Shown here in pieces: positions 40,800 through 49,764 of a stretch of 64,000 bases of DNA; position 1 is the first letter of the stretch, and each line of letters starts with the position of its first letter. The position numbers and the translations under genes are program-made. The notes under the pieces are model-generated. The model had not been told where the DNA came from. It did no database searches and was given only the letters and a program-made list of their open reading frames with translations. The stretch comes from SXTU01 sp964496695 (GTDB lineage: Bacteria > Verrucomicrobiota > Verrucomicrobiia > Limisphaerales > SXTU01), in NCBI GenBank assembly GCA_964496695.1, contig CAZCBE010000014.1, positions 16,154 through 80,153 on the forward strand. The letters are read 5' to 3'.

Positions 40800-41381
40800 A
40801 TGTCACTCGAATCCGCACTTGATGAGTATCCCAAGGGACTGATGCTGCGCGACGGTCTCGTCTGCCAGTCACGTCCGTTGGAGCCAGGCGACCACGCCGC
40901 GTTCCACCAGTTCTTCACGGCGCTCCCGTCCCCCGAACTGCTCTACATCAAGCACCGCGTCACCGAGCCGGAAGTGGTCCGCGCATGGTGCGAGTCCATT
41001 GATCTGGGCCGCAACCTGCCGCTGGTGGCCTGGGGCGACTCGGGCATCATCGGCGTCTGCACGCTCCATCAGAACCTCGGCGGCTGGAAGCGGCACATCG
41101 GCCGCGTGAGCGTCCATGTGCATCCGAAATTCCGCGGCCGTGGTCTCGCGCAGGCGCTCGTCGGCGAGACCGTCGAGATTGCCCGGGCCTGCAGCCTGGA
41201 AAAGCTGGAGGCGGAGTTCATCGGCACGCAGGAGGGCGCGATGAAGGTGTTCGGCCTGCTGGGTTTCACGGAGTTGGTCCGCCTGCCAAATTACGTCAAG
41301 GACATGCAGGCTGTCACGCACGACTACGTGCTCATGGGCATCGAGCTGCTTACCGATGACGAATACGCCGGCATGGGCTAG
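40800..41381 (+). CDS. GNAT-family N-acetyltransferase
   Basis: 193 residues. VHPKFRGRGLAQALVGE is the acetyl-CoA-binding motif A (R/QxxGxG/A), with preceding strands RVSVHV and following AMKVFGLLGFTELVR. The substrate is unknown. It follows the membrane gene by 41 bases and may share its transcript. Confidence 0.9.
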   Translation: MSLESALDEYPKGLMLRDGLVCQSRPLEPGDHAAFHQFFTALPSPELLYIKHRVTEPEVVRAWCESIDLGRNLPLVAWGDSGIIGVCTLHQNLGGWKRHIGRVSVHVHPKFRGRGLAQALVGETVEIARACSLEKLEAEFIGTQEGAMKVFGLLGFTELVRLPNYVKDMQAVTHDYVLMGIELLTDDEYAGMG

Positions 41382-41414
41382 GCGACGGCTGGCTCCCGTG
41401 TGGGCCGCTCCGGC

Positions 41415-42782
41415 CTAGTGGGCGTGTTGCGCGATCAGATACGCGCGGAACTGCTCGTAGTCCGCCCCCATGCGGTCGTAATCTTCGGGCTGCTGGAGGC
41501 CGGCGGTCATCGCAGCCGGCACGTCCGGTGCCCAGCCCACTACTTTTTCCACTTCTTCCGGGAACTTCGCCGGGTTCGCGGTCTCGACGATCACGGCAGG
41601 GGTCTTGCCCAGCGGCTCGACCGCGCACCAGTCGAGAAAGCCCTGCCACGCCACCACGCCGTGCGGCTCCAGCAGGATCTGGTATTTGTGCCAGAACTCC
41701 CGGAGTGACGTGCGCGTCCGGTCGTCGGTGATGGAACTGGAGAACACATCCCGGCGCATCGCCACCAAATCGGGCTGCTGGTGGATCTTCCCGGTTTCAT
41801 CCATCTGGCCACCATACACGGCGACGAGGCGGGCGAGGTTGCTGGGGTGGCCGACGTTCATCGCGTTCGAGACCGAGTTGCGCGAGGGGGAAATCTTCTC
41901 GTAAACGCCGCTGGTCAGGAACTTGGGGAACGAGTCGTTGTCGTTGACCGAGGCAATGATCTTTCGCACGGGCAGGCCCATCTCCCGCGCCACGACCGCG
42001 CCCATCATGTCGCCGAAGTTGCCGCTGGGGATCGAGAACACCATCGGCTCACCGGACGGGGCCAGGCGCGAGGCGGCGTAGAAATAATACACGCTCTGCG
42101 GCAGGAGCCGGCCGATGTTGATCGAGTTGGCCGAGGAGAGGTGGATGTGCTCCAGCGCGGGGTCGGCAAAGGCGCGCTTCACCATCGCCTGGCAGTCGTC
42201 GAACTTGCCGTCCACCGCGACCGTGCGGATGTTGTCCTTGAGCGTGGTCATCAGCTTGCGCTGGCTTTCGCTGACCTCCGCCGTGGGGAACAGCACGATG
42301 ACGCGCACGCCGGGAATGTTGTGGAACGCGTGCGCCACCGCCGCGCCGGTGTCGCCGCTGGTGGCGGTGAGGATGGTCACCTGCCCGCCGACTTCCTGCA
42401 GGAAGCGCCCGAACATCTGCGCCATCATCTGCGCCGCGAAATCCTTGAACGATGCCGTTGGCCCCTGATCCAGCCGCATCAGATACACGCCGTAATGAAT
42501 GACCTCCAAGGGGACGCCGAAGTCGTAGGCCTCGTCACACATCGCGGCCAGGGCGTCGTCCGGGATTACGCCTTCGGTGAACTTCCGGAGCACCCGGTAA
42601 GCGACCTGACGATACGGCAGCTCGGCGAACTCGGCTATTTCCGCCGGGGTGATGCGCGGAAAACGGTCCGGCAGATACAGGCCGCGGTCCGGCGCCTGCC
42701 CGGCGAGGAAGGCCTCGCGCAGGTTGACGGCGGGGGACTGGCCGTTGGTGGAGCGGAAGAGAAGCTGGCTCATCTTACTCAA
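41415..42782 (-). CDS. thrC: Threonine synthase
   Basis: PLP enzyme converting O-phosphohomoserine to threonine. 455 residues with the PLP-lysine motif PTASFKDFAAQ, then TILTATSGDTGAAVAHAF and SIPSGNFGDMMGAVVAREMGLP. The N-terminal part (FRSTNGQSPAVNLREAFLAGQAPDRGLY) matches the long-form enzyme. Its start overlaps the hom stop by eight bases, an operon with coupling. The class I (AdoMet-independent) form is likely. Confidence 0.96.
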   Translation of the reverse strand: MSKMSQLLFRSTNGQSPAVNLREAFLAGQAPDRGLYLPDRFPRITPAEIAEFAELPYRQVAYRVLRKFTEGVIPDDALAAMCDEAYDFGVPLEVIHYGVYLMRLDQGPTASFKDFAAQMMAQMFGRFLQEVGGQVTILTATSGDTGAAVAHAFHNIPGVRVIVLFPTAEVSESQRKLMTTLKDNIRTVAVDGKFDDCQAMVKRAFADPALEHIHLSSANSINIGRLLPQSVYYFYAASRLAPSGEPMVFSIPSGNFGDMMGAVVAREMGLPVRKIIASVNDNDSFPKFLTSGVYEKISPSRNSVSNAMNVGHPSNLARLVAVYGGQMDETGKIHQQPDLVAMRRDVFSSSITDDRTRTSLREFWHKYQILLEPHGVVAWQGFLDWCAVEPLGKTPAVIVETANPAKFPEEVEKVVGWAPDVPAAMTAGLQQPEDYDRMGADYEQFRAYLIAQHAH

Positions 42783-44112
42783 AACTTTCCACCCGGATCA
42801 TTACGGGTGCGGATTTCACCACGGGCAGCTTGCCGATGGCCATCAGGGCACGGCGCATCGCGGCGTTCGGCGCATCGTGGATCATCAGGATGACCGGGAC
42901 GCTCTCGCCCGCGTGGCCCTCGGGCTGGATGATGGAGGAGATGCCGATCTTCGCCTTGGCGAGGATGCCGGCAATCTTTGCGAACACGCCGGGCCGGTCC
43001 TCGACCGTCAGCCGGACGTAGTAACGCGAGATCACGTCATCCATCGGCAGCACCGCGCCGTCACGCTCGTGCGGGATGAAGGGCGGGATGCGGTTCTTGG
43101 TGCCGCACTTGAGGTCAAGCGCGGCATCGGCGAGATCGCTCAGCACCGCGCTGGCGGTGGCGTCCTGACCGGCACCGCGCCCGTAGTAAAGCGTGTCGCC
43201 CACCACGTCGCCGCGCACGAGGACGGCGTTGAAGACGCCGTTGACGTTGGCCAGGACGTGGGAGTTGGGGACCAGGGTGGGATAGACGGAGACTTGAATG
43301 GCCGATTGCCGATTGCCGATCGCCGATTTCTTGCGGCGGACGCCATCGGCCACTTTCACGCAGCCGAGCAGGCGGATGGTGTAGCCCAGCTTGGCGGCAA
43401 ATTCGATGTCCTGCCGCGTGATGCTGCGGATGCCCTCGACGTAAATCTGCTTGGGGTTCACCCAGAAGCCATGCGCGAGGCTGGCGAGGATGCCCGTCTT
43501 GTGCGCGGCGTCGTGGCCGTCAATGTCGAGGTCCGGCGGGGTTTCCGCGTAGCCGAGGCGCTGGGCGTCCGCGAGCACGGCGGAGAAGTCCGCGCCCTCG
43601 TCCTTCATCCGCGTGAGGATGTAGTTGCAGGTGCCGTTGACGATGCCGAAGAGCCGGGTGATGCGGTTGCCGATGAGCCCCTCGCGCAGCACCTTGATGA
43701 TCGGGATGCCGCCGGCAACGCTGGCTTCGTAATAGAGGTTCGTCCCGTGCTGCTGCGCGGCGGCGAAGAGTTCTTCGCCATGCGCTGAGAGCAAGGCCTT
43801 GTTTGCCGTGACCACCGGCTTGCCGAGCTTAAGCGCGGCGAGGACCACCTGGCGCGCGGTCGTGGTGCCACCCATCAGTTCCACGACGAGGTTCACCTCG
43901 GGATCGGCCACCACGCTGTGCCAGTCCGTGGTGAGCAGGCCGGCGGGGAGGTTCACCGCGCGGGCTTTTTGCAGGTCACGGACGGCGATGCGCCGGATGG
44001 TCAGGGACACGCCGAGGCGCGACGCCATCAGAGCGCCGTTGCGTTGGATGGCTTCATAGACACCGCCACCGACGGTGCCGCCGCCAATCATGCCCAGATT
44101 TACCTGCCGCAT
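42775..44112 (-). CDS. hom: Homoserine dehydrogenase with ACT domain
   Basis: NAD(P)-dependent reduction of aspartate semialdehyde. 445 residues: MIGGGTVGGGVYEAI (Rossmann), KPVVTANKALLS, GTCNYILTRM, and DLDIDGHDAAHKTGILASLAHG around the catalytic Lys/Asp. A C-terminal ACT domain (YYVRLTVEDRPGVFAKIAGILA) suggests feedback by threonine. Around residues 262-271 the segment SAIGNRQSAI is encoded by four heptamers (43301-43328) and seems to be an insertion in a loop where relatives are shorter. The frame is intact. Start ATG at 44112. Confidence 0.96.
   Translation of the reverse strand: MRQVNLGMIGGGTVGGGVYEAIQRNGALMASRLGVSLTIRRIAVRDLQKARAVNLPAGLLTTDWHSVVADPEVNLVVELMGGTTTARQVVLAALKLGKPVVTANKALLSAHGEELFAAAQQHGTNLYYEASVAGGIPIIKVLREGLIGNRITRLFGIVNGTCNYILTRMKDEGADFSAVLADAQRLGYAETPPDLDIDGHDAAHKTGILASLAHGFWVNPKQIYVEGIRSITRQDIEFAAKLGYTIRLLGCVKVADGVRRKKSAIGNRQSAIQVSVYPTLVPNSHVLANVNGVFNAVLVRGDVVGDTLYYGRGAGQDATASAVLSDLADAALDLKCGTKNRIPPFIPHERDGAVLPMDDVISRYYVRLTVEDRPGVFAKIAGILAKAKIGISSIIQPEGHAGESVPVILMIHDAPNAAMRRALMAIGKLPVVKSAPVMIRVESFE
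43301..43328. repeat. Heptamer array (GCCGATT type) inside hom
   Basis: Four consecutive units: GCCGATT, GCCGATT, GCCGATC, GCCGATT on the plus strand. It lies in frame inside the hom coding sequence, which stays open. Confidence 0.9.
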
Positions 44113-44403
44113 AGAGGCGCGGACACTACGCGAAGGGGGCGGCCAGACAATTCCTTTTTGGCCGCCCGGCCCATGCCGGTTCTCCCTGGGATCCCCGCCG
44201 GAGCGCGATCCGCCCCGGCTCGTGACGGCCACCTTCAACGAACGATGCCTGAAAATCCTGGCCGCCGGCTCGGTTAGTGGCGGCAGAGGACTGGGACTGT
44301 CCCTCGCTCACCTGATGAAGCCCTGCCACGGAACCGCTTGGCCGTGACGGTTGCCGTTGCCCCCAGTATCAACTGCGAAACGAGCGATTCTGTGATTGCT
44401 GAT

Positions 44404-44823
44404 TCATACCGCTCCCAACGCGGCGTCGCGGGGGACGAGGCCGAGTTTCCAGGCGGTGTCGGCATCGTAGGCCCAGTAGTTGCAGGTGATTTCCTCCCCG
44501 GCGGCCAGGTCGCGCAAGGCAATGGTGGTCACGGGTGGCGCGGCGTTCGGTGGGGTGCCGGTGTTGTGCGTTGGTGAGTGGTTGATGAAGCACGCGTGGT
44601 CGCCGCTGAGGATGACGTGGCCATCCACTTGGCTGACGAAACAGAACCAGCGCGTGTGCTCGCGGGCCAGGGGTGGCAGCGCGGCGAACTGTGCCGGTGA
44701 GAAATCATGGTCAAAGCCCGGCTCGAAACGCCAGACCGGCGTGCCGGCGGGCACCGGCTCGACCGTGAACAACCCCATGCCATGAATCGTGCTGGGCGCG
44801 ACGCGCGTGCGGATGAGCATCAT
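44404..44823 (-). CDS. SET domain protein
   Basis: 139 residues that are little more than one SET domain: STIHGMGLFTVEPVPAGTPVWRF at the start, FINHSPTHNT (the NHS motif), and GEEITCNYWAYD at the end (GEExTxxY with the catalytic Tyr). SET proteins methylate lysines. The gene has no pre-SET, and a post-SET Cys cluster is not seen. ATG at 44823 is used (44820 is possible). Its target is unknown; the H1-like protein at 5183 is lysine-rich, which is only a suggestive link. Confidence 0.9.
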   Translation of the reverse strand: MMLIRTRVAPSTIHGMGLFTVEPVPAGTPVWRFEPGFDHDFSPAQFAALPPLAREHTRWFCFVSQVDGHVILSGDHACFINHSPTHNTGTPPNAAPPVTTIALRDLAAGEEITCNYWAYDADTAWKLGLVPRDAALGAV

Positions 44824-44988
44824 GTGGGGGGAGCATGGCAGGGCAGGCCGACGGGGGCGAGGCTGGGAGTGGGCTGGTGCCGCCCGCGCAAAAGCGAGCA
44901 ACCGGACTTGCCGTAACCCTCAATCAGGGTGCATTGTGCAGCACTTGCTGAATGGCCTGCTATGCCGGGCCGTCCGCGACTACAGCAC

Positions 44989-47472
44989 ATGAACCGCCTT
45001 CACTCGCTCTCGCTGCTCCTCCTCGCGTGCCTGCTGTGCGTCCTCCCCGCCCGCGCGGATCACGATCAGCCCGCCGGGCACTCCCTGGCTGGTGATGCCT
45101 TCAACGAAGGCCCGCGGCAGCAGGCCCATCTCATGCCGGGCATGGGCGCGGTGCATTTTCCCATCAGCACCAGGAACCCGCTCGCGCAGAAGTTCTTCAA
45201 CCAGGGCATCGGCCAGCTCCACGGCTTCTTCTACTTTGAGTCGGAGCGGTCCTTCCGGCAGGCCGCCGCGCTCGACCCCTTTTGCGCCAGCGCCTACTGG
45301 GGCATGGCGATGGCGAACGTGAACAACGCCAAGCGCGCTAAGGAGTTCATCAAGTCCGCCGAGAAGTATCAGGCCGCCACCACCCCGCGGGAACGGCAGT
45401 GGATCGCCGCGCTGGCCAATTACTACCGCGACGAGAAGAAGGACGAGAAAGAGCGCCGCAAGGAGTATCAGAAGGCCCTCCAGCAGATCGTGAAGGACTT
45501 TCCCGCCGACCTCGAGGCCAAGGCCTTTCTGGCCGTGCTCATGTGGCAGGACAACAGCCGGGGCGTCCCCTACGGCGACAAGAAGAACGTGGACGCGCTG
45601 CTCAATGACATCCTCGCGGCGAATCCCCTGCATCCCGCGAACCACTACCGCATCCATCTGTGGGATGAGGGCGCGCGGGCGACCAATGCGCTCGTCTCCG
45701 CCGCGAATGACGGCTTCTCCGCCCCCGGCATCGCCCACATGTGGCACATGAGCGGGCACACTTACTCCGCCCTCAAGCGCTATTCCGACGCCGCCTGGCA
45801 GCAGGAGGCCAGCGCCCGTGTGGACCACGCCTACATGATGGGCAACTACGTGCTGCCCGACCAGATCCACAACTTCGCGCACAACAACGAGTGGCTCATC
45901 CGTGACCTCAACCACATCGGGGCCGCTCACCGTGCCGTGGACCTCGCGAAGAACATGATCGAGCTGCCGCGCCATCCGAAGTTCAACACGCACACCAAGG
46001 GCAGCTCCAGCTACGGCTACCAGCGTCTGCTCGAAACCCTGGTCCGGTTTGAACTTTGGGACGAACTCCTCTCGCTGGGCGGCTCTGTCTATCTCCAGCC
46101 CACGGACAGCAACGACCACGAGGCCCGCCGTTTCCATGCCCTGGGCCTGGCGTCGCTGCACACCGGCGACATCACGGCAGGCAGGAACCAGATCGCCGCC
46201 CTCGAAGCGCTGGCGAAGAAAGTCACGCCCAAGCCCTCGACGAATGCCCCGGCGGCGAAGCCGGCCGAGAGCAAGCCGGACGAGAAGAAGCCTGTGGCGG
46301 ACGCGAAGCCGGCGACGGCCGCCGGGAGTGAGGGGGCGGCGCGCACGAATTCACCCGCCGCACCCAAGTCTGCCGTTACCGTTGCCAAATCCAGCACCCC
46401 TGCCACACCTCCCGCGCCCAAGGACGCGCCGAAGTCCGACACGAAGAAGAGCACTTCCGGCGGCTACGGCGGCGGCGTGGCCCTGCTGGCCACTGGCAAC
46501 ACCAATGCCATCGCTGGAGCCATCGCCGAGCTGCGTGCGCTGGTCGCCCTGAAGGAAGGGCAGTTCGCCGCCGCGAAGGAGCAGGTGGCCAAGCTCAAGG
46601 ACATTCCCAAAGAGCGCCTGGCCCGCCTCCATTTTGCCGTCGGGGACAAGGCCAAGGCCGAGCAGCTTGCGCAGGAAGCGATGAAGGCCGGCGAGAAGCA
46701 GGTGCAGCCGCTTGCCGCCTATGTGGACATCGCCTACCAGAACGGCAAGTTTAAGGAAGCCTTCGACGCCTTCTTCAAGCTGCGCGAGCTGAGCGCCGAG
46801 GCCGATCTCGACCTGCCCGCGATGCGCCGGCTCGCACCGGTGGCGAAGGATCTGAAGCTCGCCGCCGACTGGCGTCCGCCGCTGACGCGCTCGTGGGACT
46901 TCGGCAAGCGCCCGAGCCTCGCGTCGCTTGGACCCTTCCGCTGGCAGCCCTCTGCCGCGCCGGATTTCTCGCTGCCGGACGGGGACGGGAAGAAGACCAC
47001 GCTGCGTCAGTTCAAGGGCAAGCCGGTCATCGTGATCTTTTATCTTGGCGCGGGCTGCGTGCACTGCATCGAGCAGCTCATCGCCTTCGCCCCGGAGGCG
47101 GAGGCATTCAAAAAGGCCGGCATCTCGCTCGTGGCCGTGAGCACCGACTCTGTCGAGGGCCTGAACTTCACGGTCGAGAAGGCGAAATACAACGGCGGCT
47201 TCCCGATTCCGCTGCTCTCGGACTCCGGCCTGAAAGCCTTCAAGGCCTTCCGCGCGCACGACGACTTCGAGAGCCAGCCGCTGCACGGCACGTTCCTGAT
47301 TGATGGCGAGGGCCTCATCCGCTGGCAGGACATCAGCTTCCAGCCCTTCATGGAGACGAAGTTCCTGCTGGGCGAAGCCCAGCGGCTGCTCAACCTGCCG
47401 AAGAGCAATGGCAGCACGTCGCCGATGAAGCTGGCGGGGCAGAAACAGGAGAAGGCAGTGAACTGCAAGTAA
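44989..47472 (+). CDS. Exported TPR protein with C-terminal thioredoxin/peroxiredoxin domain
   Basis: 827 residues. Signal peptide (LSLLLLACLLCVLPARA). The N-terminal part (HFPISTRNPLAQKFFNQGIGQLHGFFYFESERSF, CASAYWGMAMAN, IAHMWHMSGHTYSALKRY) resembles TPR-type exported proteins. An Ala/Lys/Pro-rich low-complexity linker runs about 420-480. A C-terminal AhpC/TSA-like domain (APDFSLPDGDGKKTTLRQFKGKPVIVIFYLGAGCVHC) has the CxxC-like GCVHC motif. The combination of TPR and redox domain in one secreted chain is unusual. It probably acts in the periplasm; its partner is unknown. Confidence 0.88.
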   Translation: MNRLHSLSLLLLACLLCVLPARADHDQPAGHSLAGDAFNEGPRQQAHLMPGMGAVHFPISTRNPLAQKFFNQGIGQLHGFFYFESERSFRQAAALDPFCASAYWGMAMANVNNAKRAKEFIKSAEKYQAATTPRERQWIAALANYYRDEKKDEKERRKEYQKALQQIVKDFPADLEAKAFLAVLMWQDNSRGVPYGDKKNVDALLNDILAANPLHPANHYRIHLWDEGARATNALVSAANDGFSAPGIAHMWHMSGHTYSALKRYSDAAWQQEASARVDHAYMMGNYVLPDQIHNFAHNNEWLIRDLNHIGAAHRAVDLAKNMIELPRHPKFNTHTKGSSSYGYQRLLETLVRFELWDELLSLGGSVYLQPTDSNDHEARRFHALGLASLHTGDITAGRNQIAALEALAKKVTPKPSTNAPAAKPAESKPDEKKPVADAKPATAAGSEGAARTNSPAAPKSAVTVAKSSTPATPPAPKDAPKSDTKKSTSGGYGGGVALLATGNTNAIAGAIAELRALVALKEGQFAAAKEQVAKLKDIPKERLARLHFAVGDKAKAEQLAQEAMKAGEKQVQPLAAYVDIAYQNGKFKEAFDAFFKLRELSAEADLDLPAMRRLAPVAKDLKLAADWRPPLTRSWDFGKRPSLASLGPFRWQPSAAPDFSLPDGDGKKTTLRQFKGKPVIVIFYLGAGCVHCIEQLIAFAPEAEAFKKAGISLVAVSTDSVEGLNFTVEKAKYNGGFPIPLLSDSGLKAFKAFRAHDDFESQPLHGTFLIDGEGLIRWQDISFQPFMETKFLLGEAQRLLNLPKSNGSTSPMKLAGQKQEKAVNCK

Positions 47473-47568
47473 GCGGTTCCGCCCGGACCGCAGGGCCTGG
47501 CTTGACAGGACAAAGGGAGGGTGCTCGGCTCATACTCAGAGTAGCCCAAGTTCAACCCTATTCAGCCC

Positions 47569-48033
47569 ATGGAAACTTTTCTCGCCTTGCCGCTGTTCCT
47601 TGCCTTGGGGATGGCGGTCCAGCATTTTGACCGGAAAGCTCAAGTCGCGCTTTCTGGCGAAGAGAAGGCCCGGCTGCTGGATTTCAACACCGATGCCTAC
47701 AAATGGCACATGGGCCCCTCGGTCGTCCTGATTCTGGCATTCGGCGGGTTCAATTATTTCCAGTTGGGACCGGGCATAGGGATGCTTGGATTGACCATTT
47801 TCATCGGGCTTATGGCAGTGCTGACGATTGGTTTCGACCGGTGGTATTCGCGCAAGCTGCTCGGGCTCGGACTCTCCGATCACTATCTCGACAAGACTAG
47901 AAAACTCCGCATCCTGCAAACGATTGCGACCTTGATGTTCTTCATGTGGATAGGCGGATCGACGTATTTCCAAATGAAGCGGCTGGGAGACCGGATGGAA
48001 AAACTTAACATAGAATCTCGGAAAGCCCCATGA
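47569..48033 (+). CDS. Small membrane protein of unknown function
   Basis: 154 residues with four likely membrane segments: FLALPLFLALGMAVQHF, SVVLILAFGGFNYFQLG, MLGLTIFIGLMAVLTIGF and ILQTIATLMFFMWIGGSTYF. The codon usage has more A/T than its neighbours. I recognise no family. It follows the TPR-thioredoxin gene by 96 bases. Confidence 0.75.
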   Translation: METFLALPLFLALGMAVQHFDRKAQVALSGEEKARLLDFNTDAYKWHMGPSVVLILAFGGFNYFQLGPGIGMLGLTIFIGLMAVLTIGFDRWYSRKLLGLGLSDHYLDKTRKLRILQTIATLMFFMWIGGSTYFQMKRLGDRMEKLNIESRKAP

Positions 48034-48135
48034 GCATGGAGCATCTGGAACAATAAATTTTGGCGCGCTTTGCCGAGCAACAATCAAGGCTCGCCTCCCC
48101 TCGTATTTTTGGCCCAAGCTTCCGCTCACCACCAC

Positions 48136-49296
48136 ATGAGCCTCACCATCGCCTGGCTGGCCCAAGGGAAAATCCGCTTGAAGGCGGGGACCACCGCACC
48201 CCGCACCATCGAGAGCCGTTTCGGGCAGGACATCCGGGATCGCGCGGTCAAGTCGCAGCAGCGCAACGCCTGGAAGACCGGCGGCGAGGGCAAGAACTTC
48301 CTCGCGGGCGCGATGCTCTGGGGCAAGGTCCCCCAAGACCCCGCCGCCATCCGCGTGAGCATCACCAGCCTGTGCCGTGGCAAGGAGGCGGGCCAGATGC
48401 TCTACAGCCTGGAGACCGACGACCTCTGCGGTGTGCTGCAACTGGAGCAGCTTGGTGCCGAGGAACGGCGGCTCTGGAACAAGAATGACAAGCGGCTCGA
48501 ACGGCTCTCGGTGTCCGAGCGCGGCGAGGTGGCCTGCGCCGTCCGCCACCAGTTCGGCACCGCCAACCTGGCGATCCGCCTCAACGACGAGGCGGGCTTC
48601 AGCGAGGCGACGGAGGGCGATTCGTATGACACCGCGCCGCGCTGGGTGCCGGGCGAGGAGCGCAAGGTGGTGTATCAATCCGCCGGTGTCGGGCGTAACC
48701 GCGAGGGGCAGCCGGTCGGCCTCGGCCCGTTTGCCATTCATCTCATCGAGGTGGACCGGGGCGAGCTGAGCACGGTCGTCGAGCACCCGAAGTTCGACTA
48801 CCTCACGCCGCAGATGACGGCGGACGGCACGCTCTATTGCATCCGCCGGCCGTATCGCACCGGTCCTGAAATCAAGCCGGTGCAATTTGCCAAGGATGCC
48901 GTCCTGTTTCCCTTCCGCATGCTCTACGCGGTCTTCCAGTTCCTCCAGTTCTTCTCCATGAAGTATTCGGGCAAGAAGCTGTCCACCTCGGGCGGCACCA
49001 AGGCCCGCGAGATGGACCTCAAGCGCATGATGATCTGGGGCAACATGGTCACCGCGGCGCAGGAATCCACGGAAGAGGAGCCGCAGGACCTGGTGCCAAA
49101 GTCGTGGGAGTTCATCCGGCGCAAGCAGGGCGGAGCCGATGAAGTGCTGGCCAAAGGCGTCCTCGCCTACGACCTCGCGCCGGATGGGACCATCCTCTAC
49201 ACCAACGGCAGCGCCATCTACCAGCTCGCCCCGGATGGCCGGGCCGAACTGCTGGTGCGCGAAGGCATGATCGAGCAGGTCATCATCGTCGGGTGA
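48136..49296 (+). CDS. Protein of unknown function with propeller-like repeats
   Basis: 386 residues. Segments such as LTPQMTADGTLYCIRRPY and DLAPDGTILYTNGSAIYQLAPDGRAE resemble blades of TolB/NHL-type beta-propellers. A hydrophobic stretch FPFRMLYAVFQFLQFF lies near residue 265. Without a signal peptide it is probably cytoplasmic or peripheral. No family name is given. The ATG at 48136 is the first in a good context. Confidence 0.72.
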   Translation: MSLTIAWLAQGKIRLKAGTTAPRTIESRFGQDIRDRAVKSQQRNAWKTGGEGKNFLAGAMLWGKVPQDPAAIRVSITSLCRGKEAGQMLYSLETDDLCGVLQLEQLGAEERRLWNKNDKRLERLSVSERGEVACAVRHQFGTANLAIRLNDEAGFSEATEGDSYDTAPRWVPGEERKVVYQSAGVGRNREGQPVGLGPFAIHLIEVDRGELSTVVEHPKFDYLTPQMTADGTLYCIRRPYRTGPEIKPVQFAKDAVLFPFRMLYAVFQFLQFFSMKYSGKKLSTSGGTKAREMDLKRMMIWGNMVTAAQESTEEEPQDLVPKSWEFIRRKQGGADEVLAKGVLAYDLAPDGTILYTNGSAIYQLAPDGRAELLVREGMIEQVIIVG

Positions 49297-49363
49297 GGTG
49301 GCCGCAGGGCGTGGCGACCCAAAATGCATTCGCCAAGGCAGCCTGATTGGTTAGATTACGCTC

Positions 49364-49636
49364 GTGAGTTTGGAACAACTAGAACAGCAGGTTCAGGCAC
49401 TCTCCGCCGAGGAGCGACTGCGCTTCGCCGAGTGGTTTGATGATCACCGCCACAACCTCGTGCCCGCAGAGGAGACTCCGGCCGCGCAACAGGAGGAGCT
49501 GCTCCGTCGCCGTCAGGAATACTTCGACCATCCTGGCAGTTTCAAACGGATCGGGACTGATGCGGAGTTGAACCAGTATCTGGGAGACATTGCCCGTGAA
49601 GTTCGAACTCGCGTTTCATCCGCTCGGCCGGCTTGA
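49364..49636 (+). CDS. Antitoxin-like addiction module protein
   Basis: 90 residues beginning with a GTG: MSLEQLEQQVQALSAEERLRFAEWFDDHR. This matches the short helical antitoxin-like proteins (LSxEERxxxAxW motif) paired with RelE/ParE toxins. A toxin start overlaps its 3' end but is cut short (49596-49703), so the pair is broken. The protein may be a relic. Confidence 0.7.
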   Translation: MSLEQLEQQVQALSAEERLRFAEWFDDHRHNLVPAEETPAAQQEELLRRRQEYFDHPGSFKRIGTDAELNQYLGDIAREVRTRVSSARPA

Positions 49637-49703
49637 CCTGCTGCTGCACGGCGCACGCGATTCGGAGGCGGAACTGGCCAGACGGCGGGAATCACTTTCC
49701 TGA
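49596..49703 (+). pseudogene. Truncated RelE/ParE-type toxin remnant
   Basis: A GTG start in the +1 frame overlapping the antitoxin end gives VKFELAFHPLGRLDLLLHGA and stops after 35 residues. FELAFHP is the first strand of RelE/ParE toxins, which normally run about 90 residues. The downstream part is missing, so it is a decayed toxin. Confidence 0.55.
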
Positions 49704-49764
49704 TTCTTCTGTGCCTTTGCGTTGAAACTCCCGCCCGTCTTGCGGTTTAATCCCGCCGCCACGT

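Noticed and set aside
47536..49329. A 597-residue minus-strand frame
   Set aside because: It covers two plus-strand genes and shows no fold; a mirror frame.
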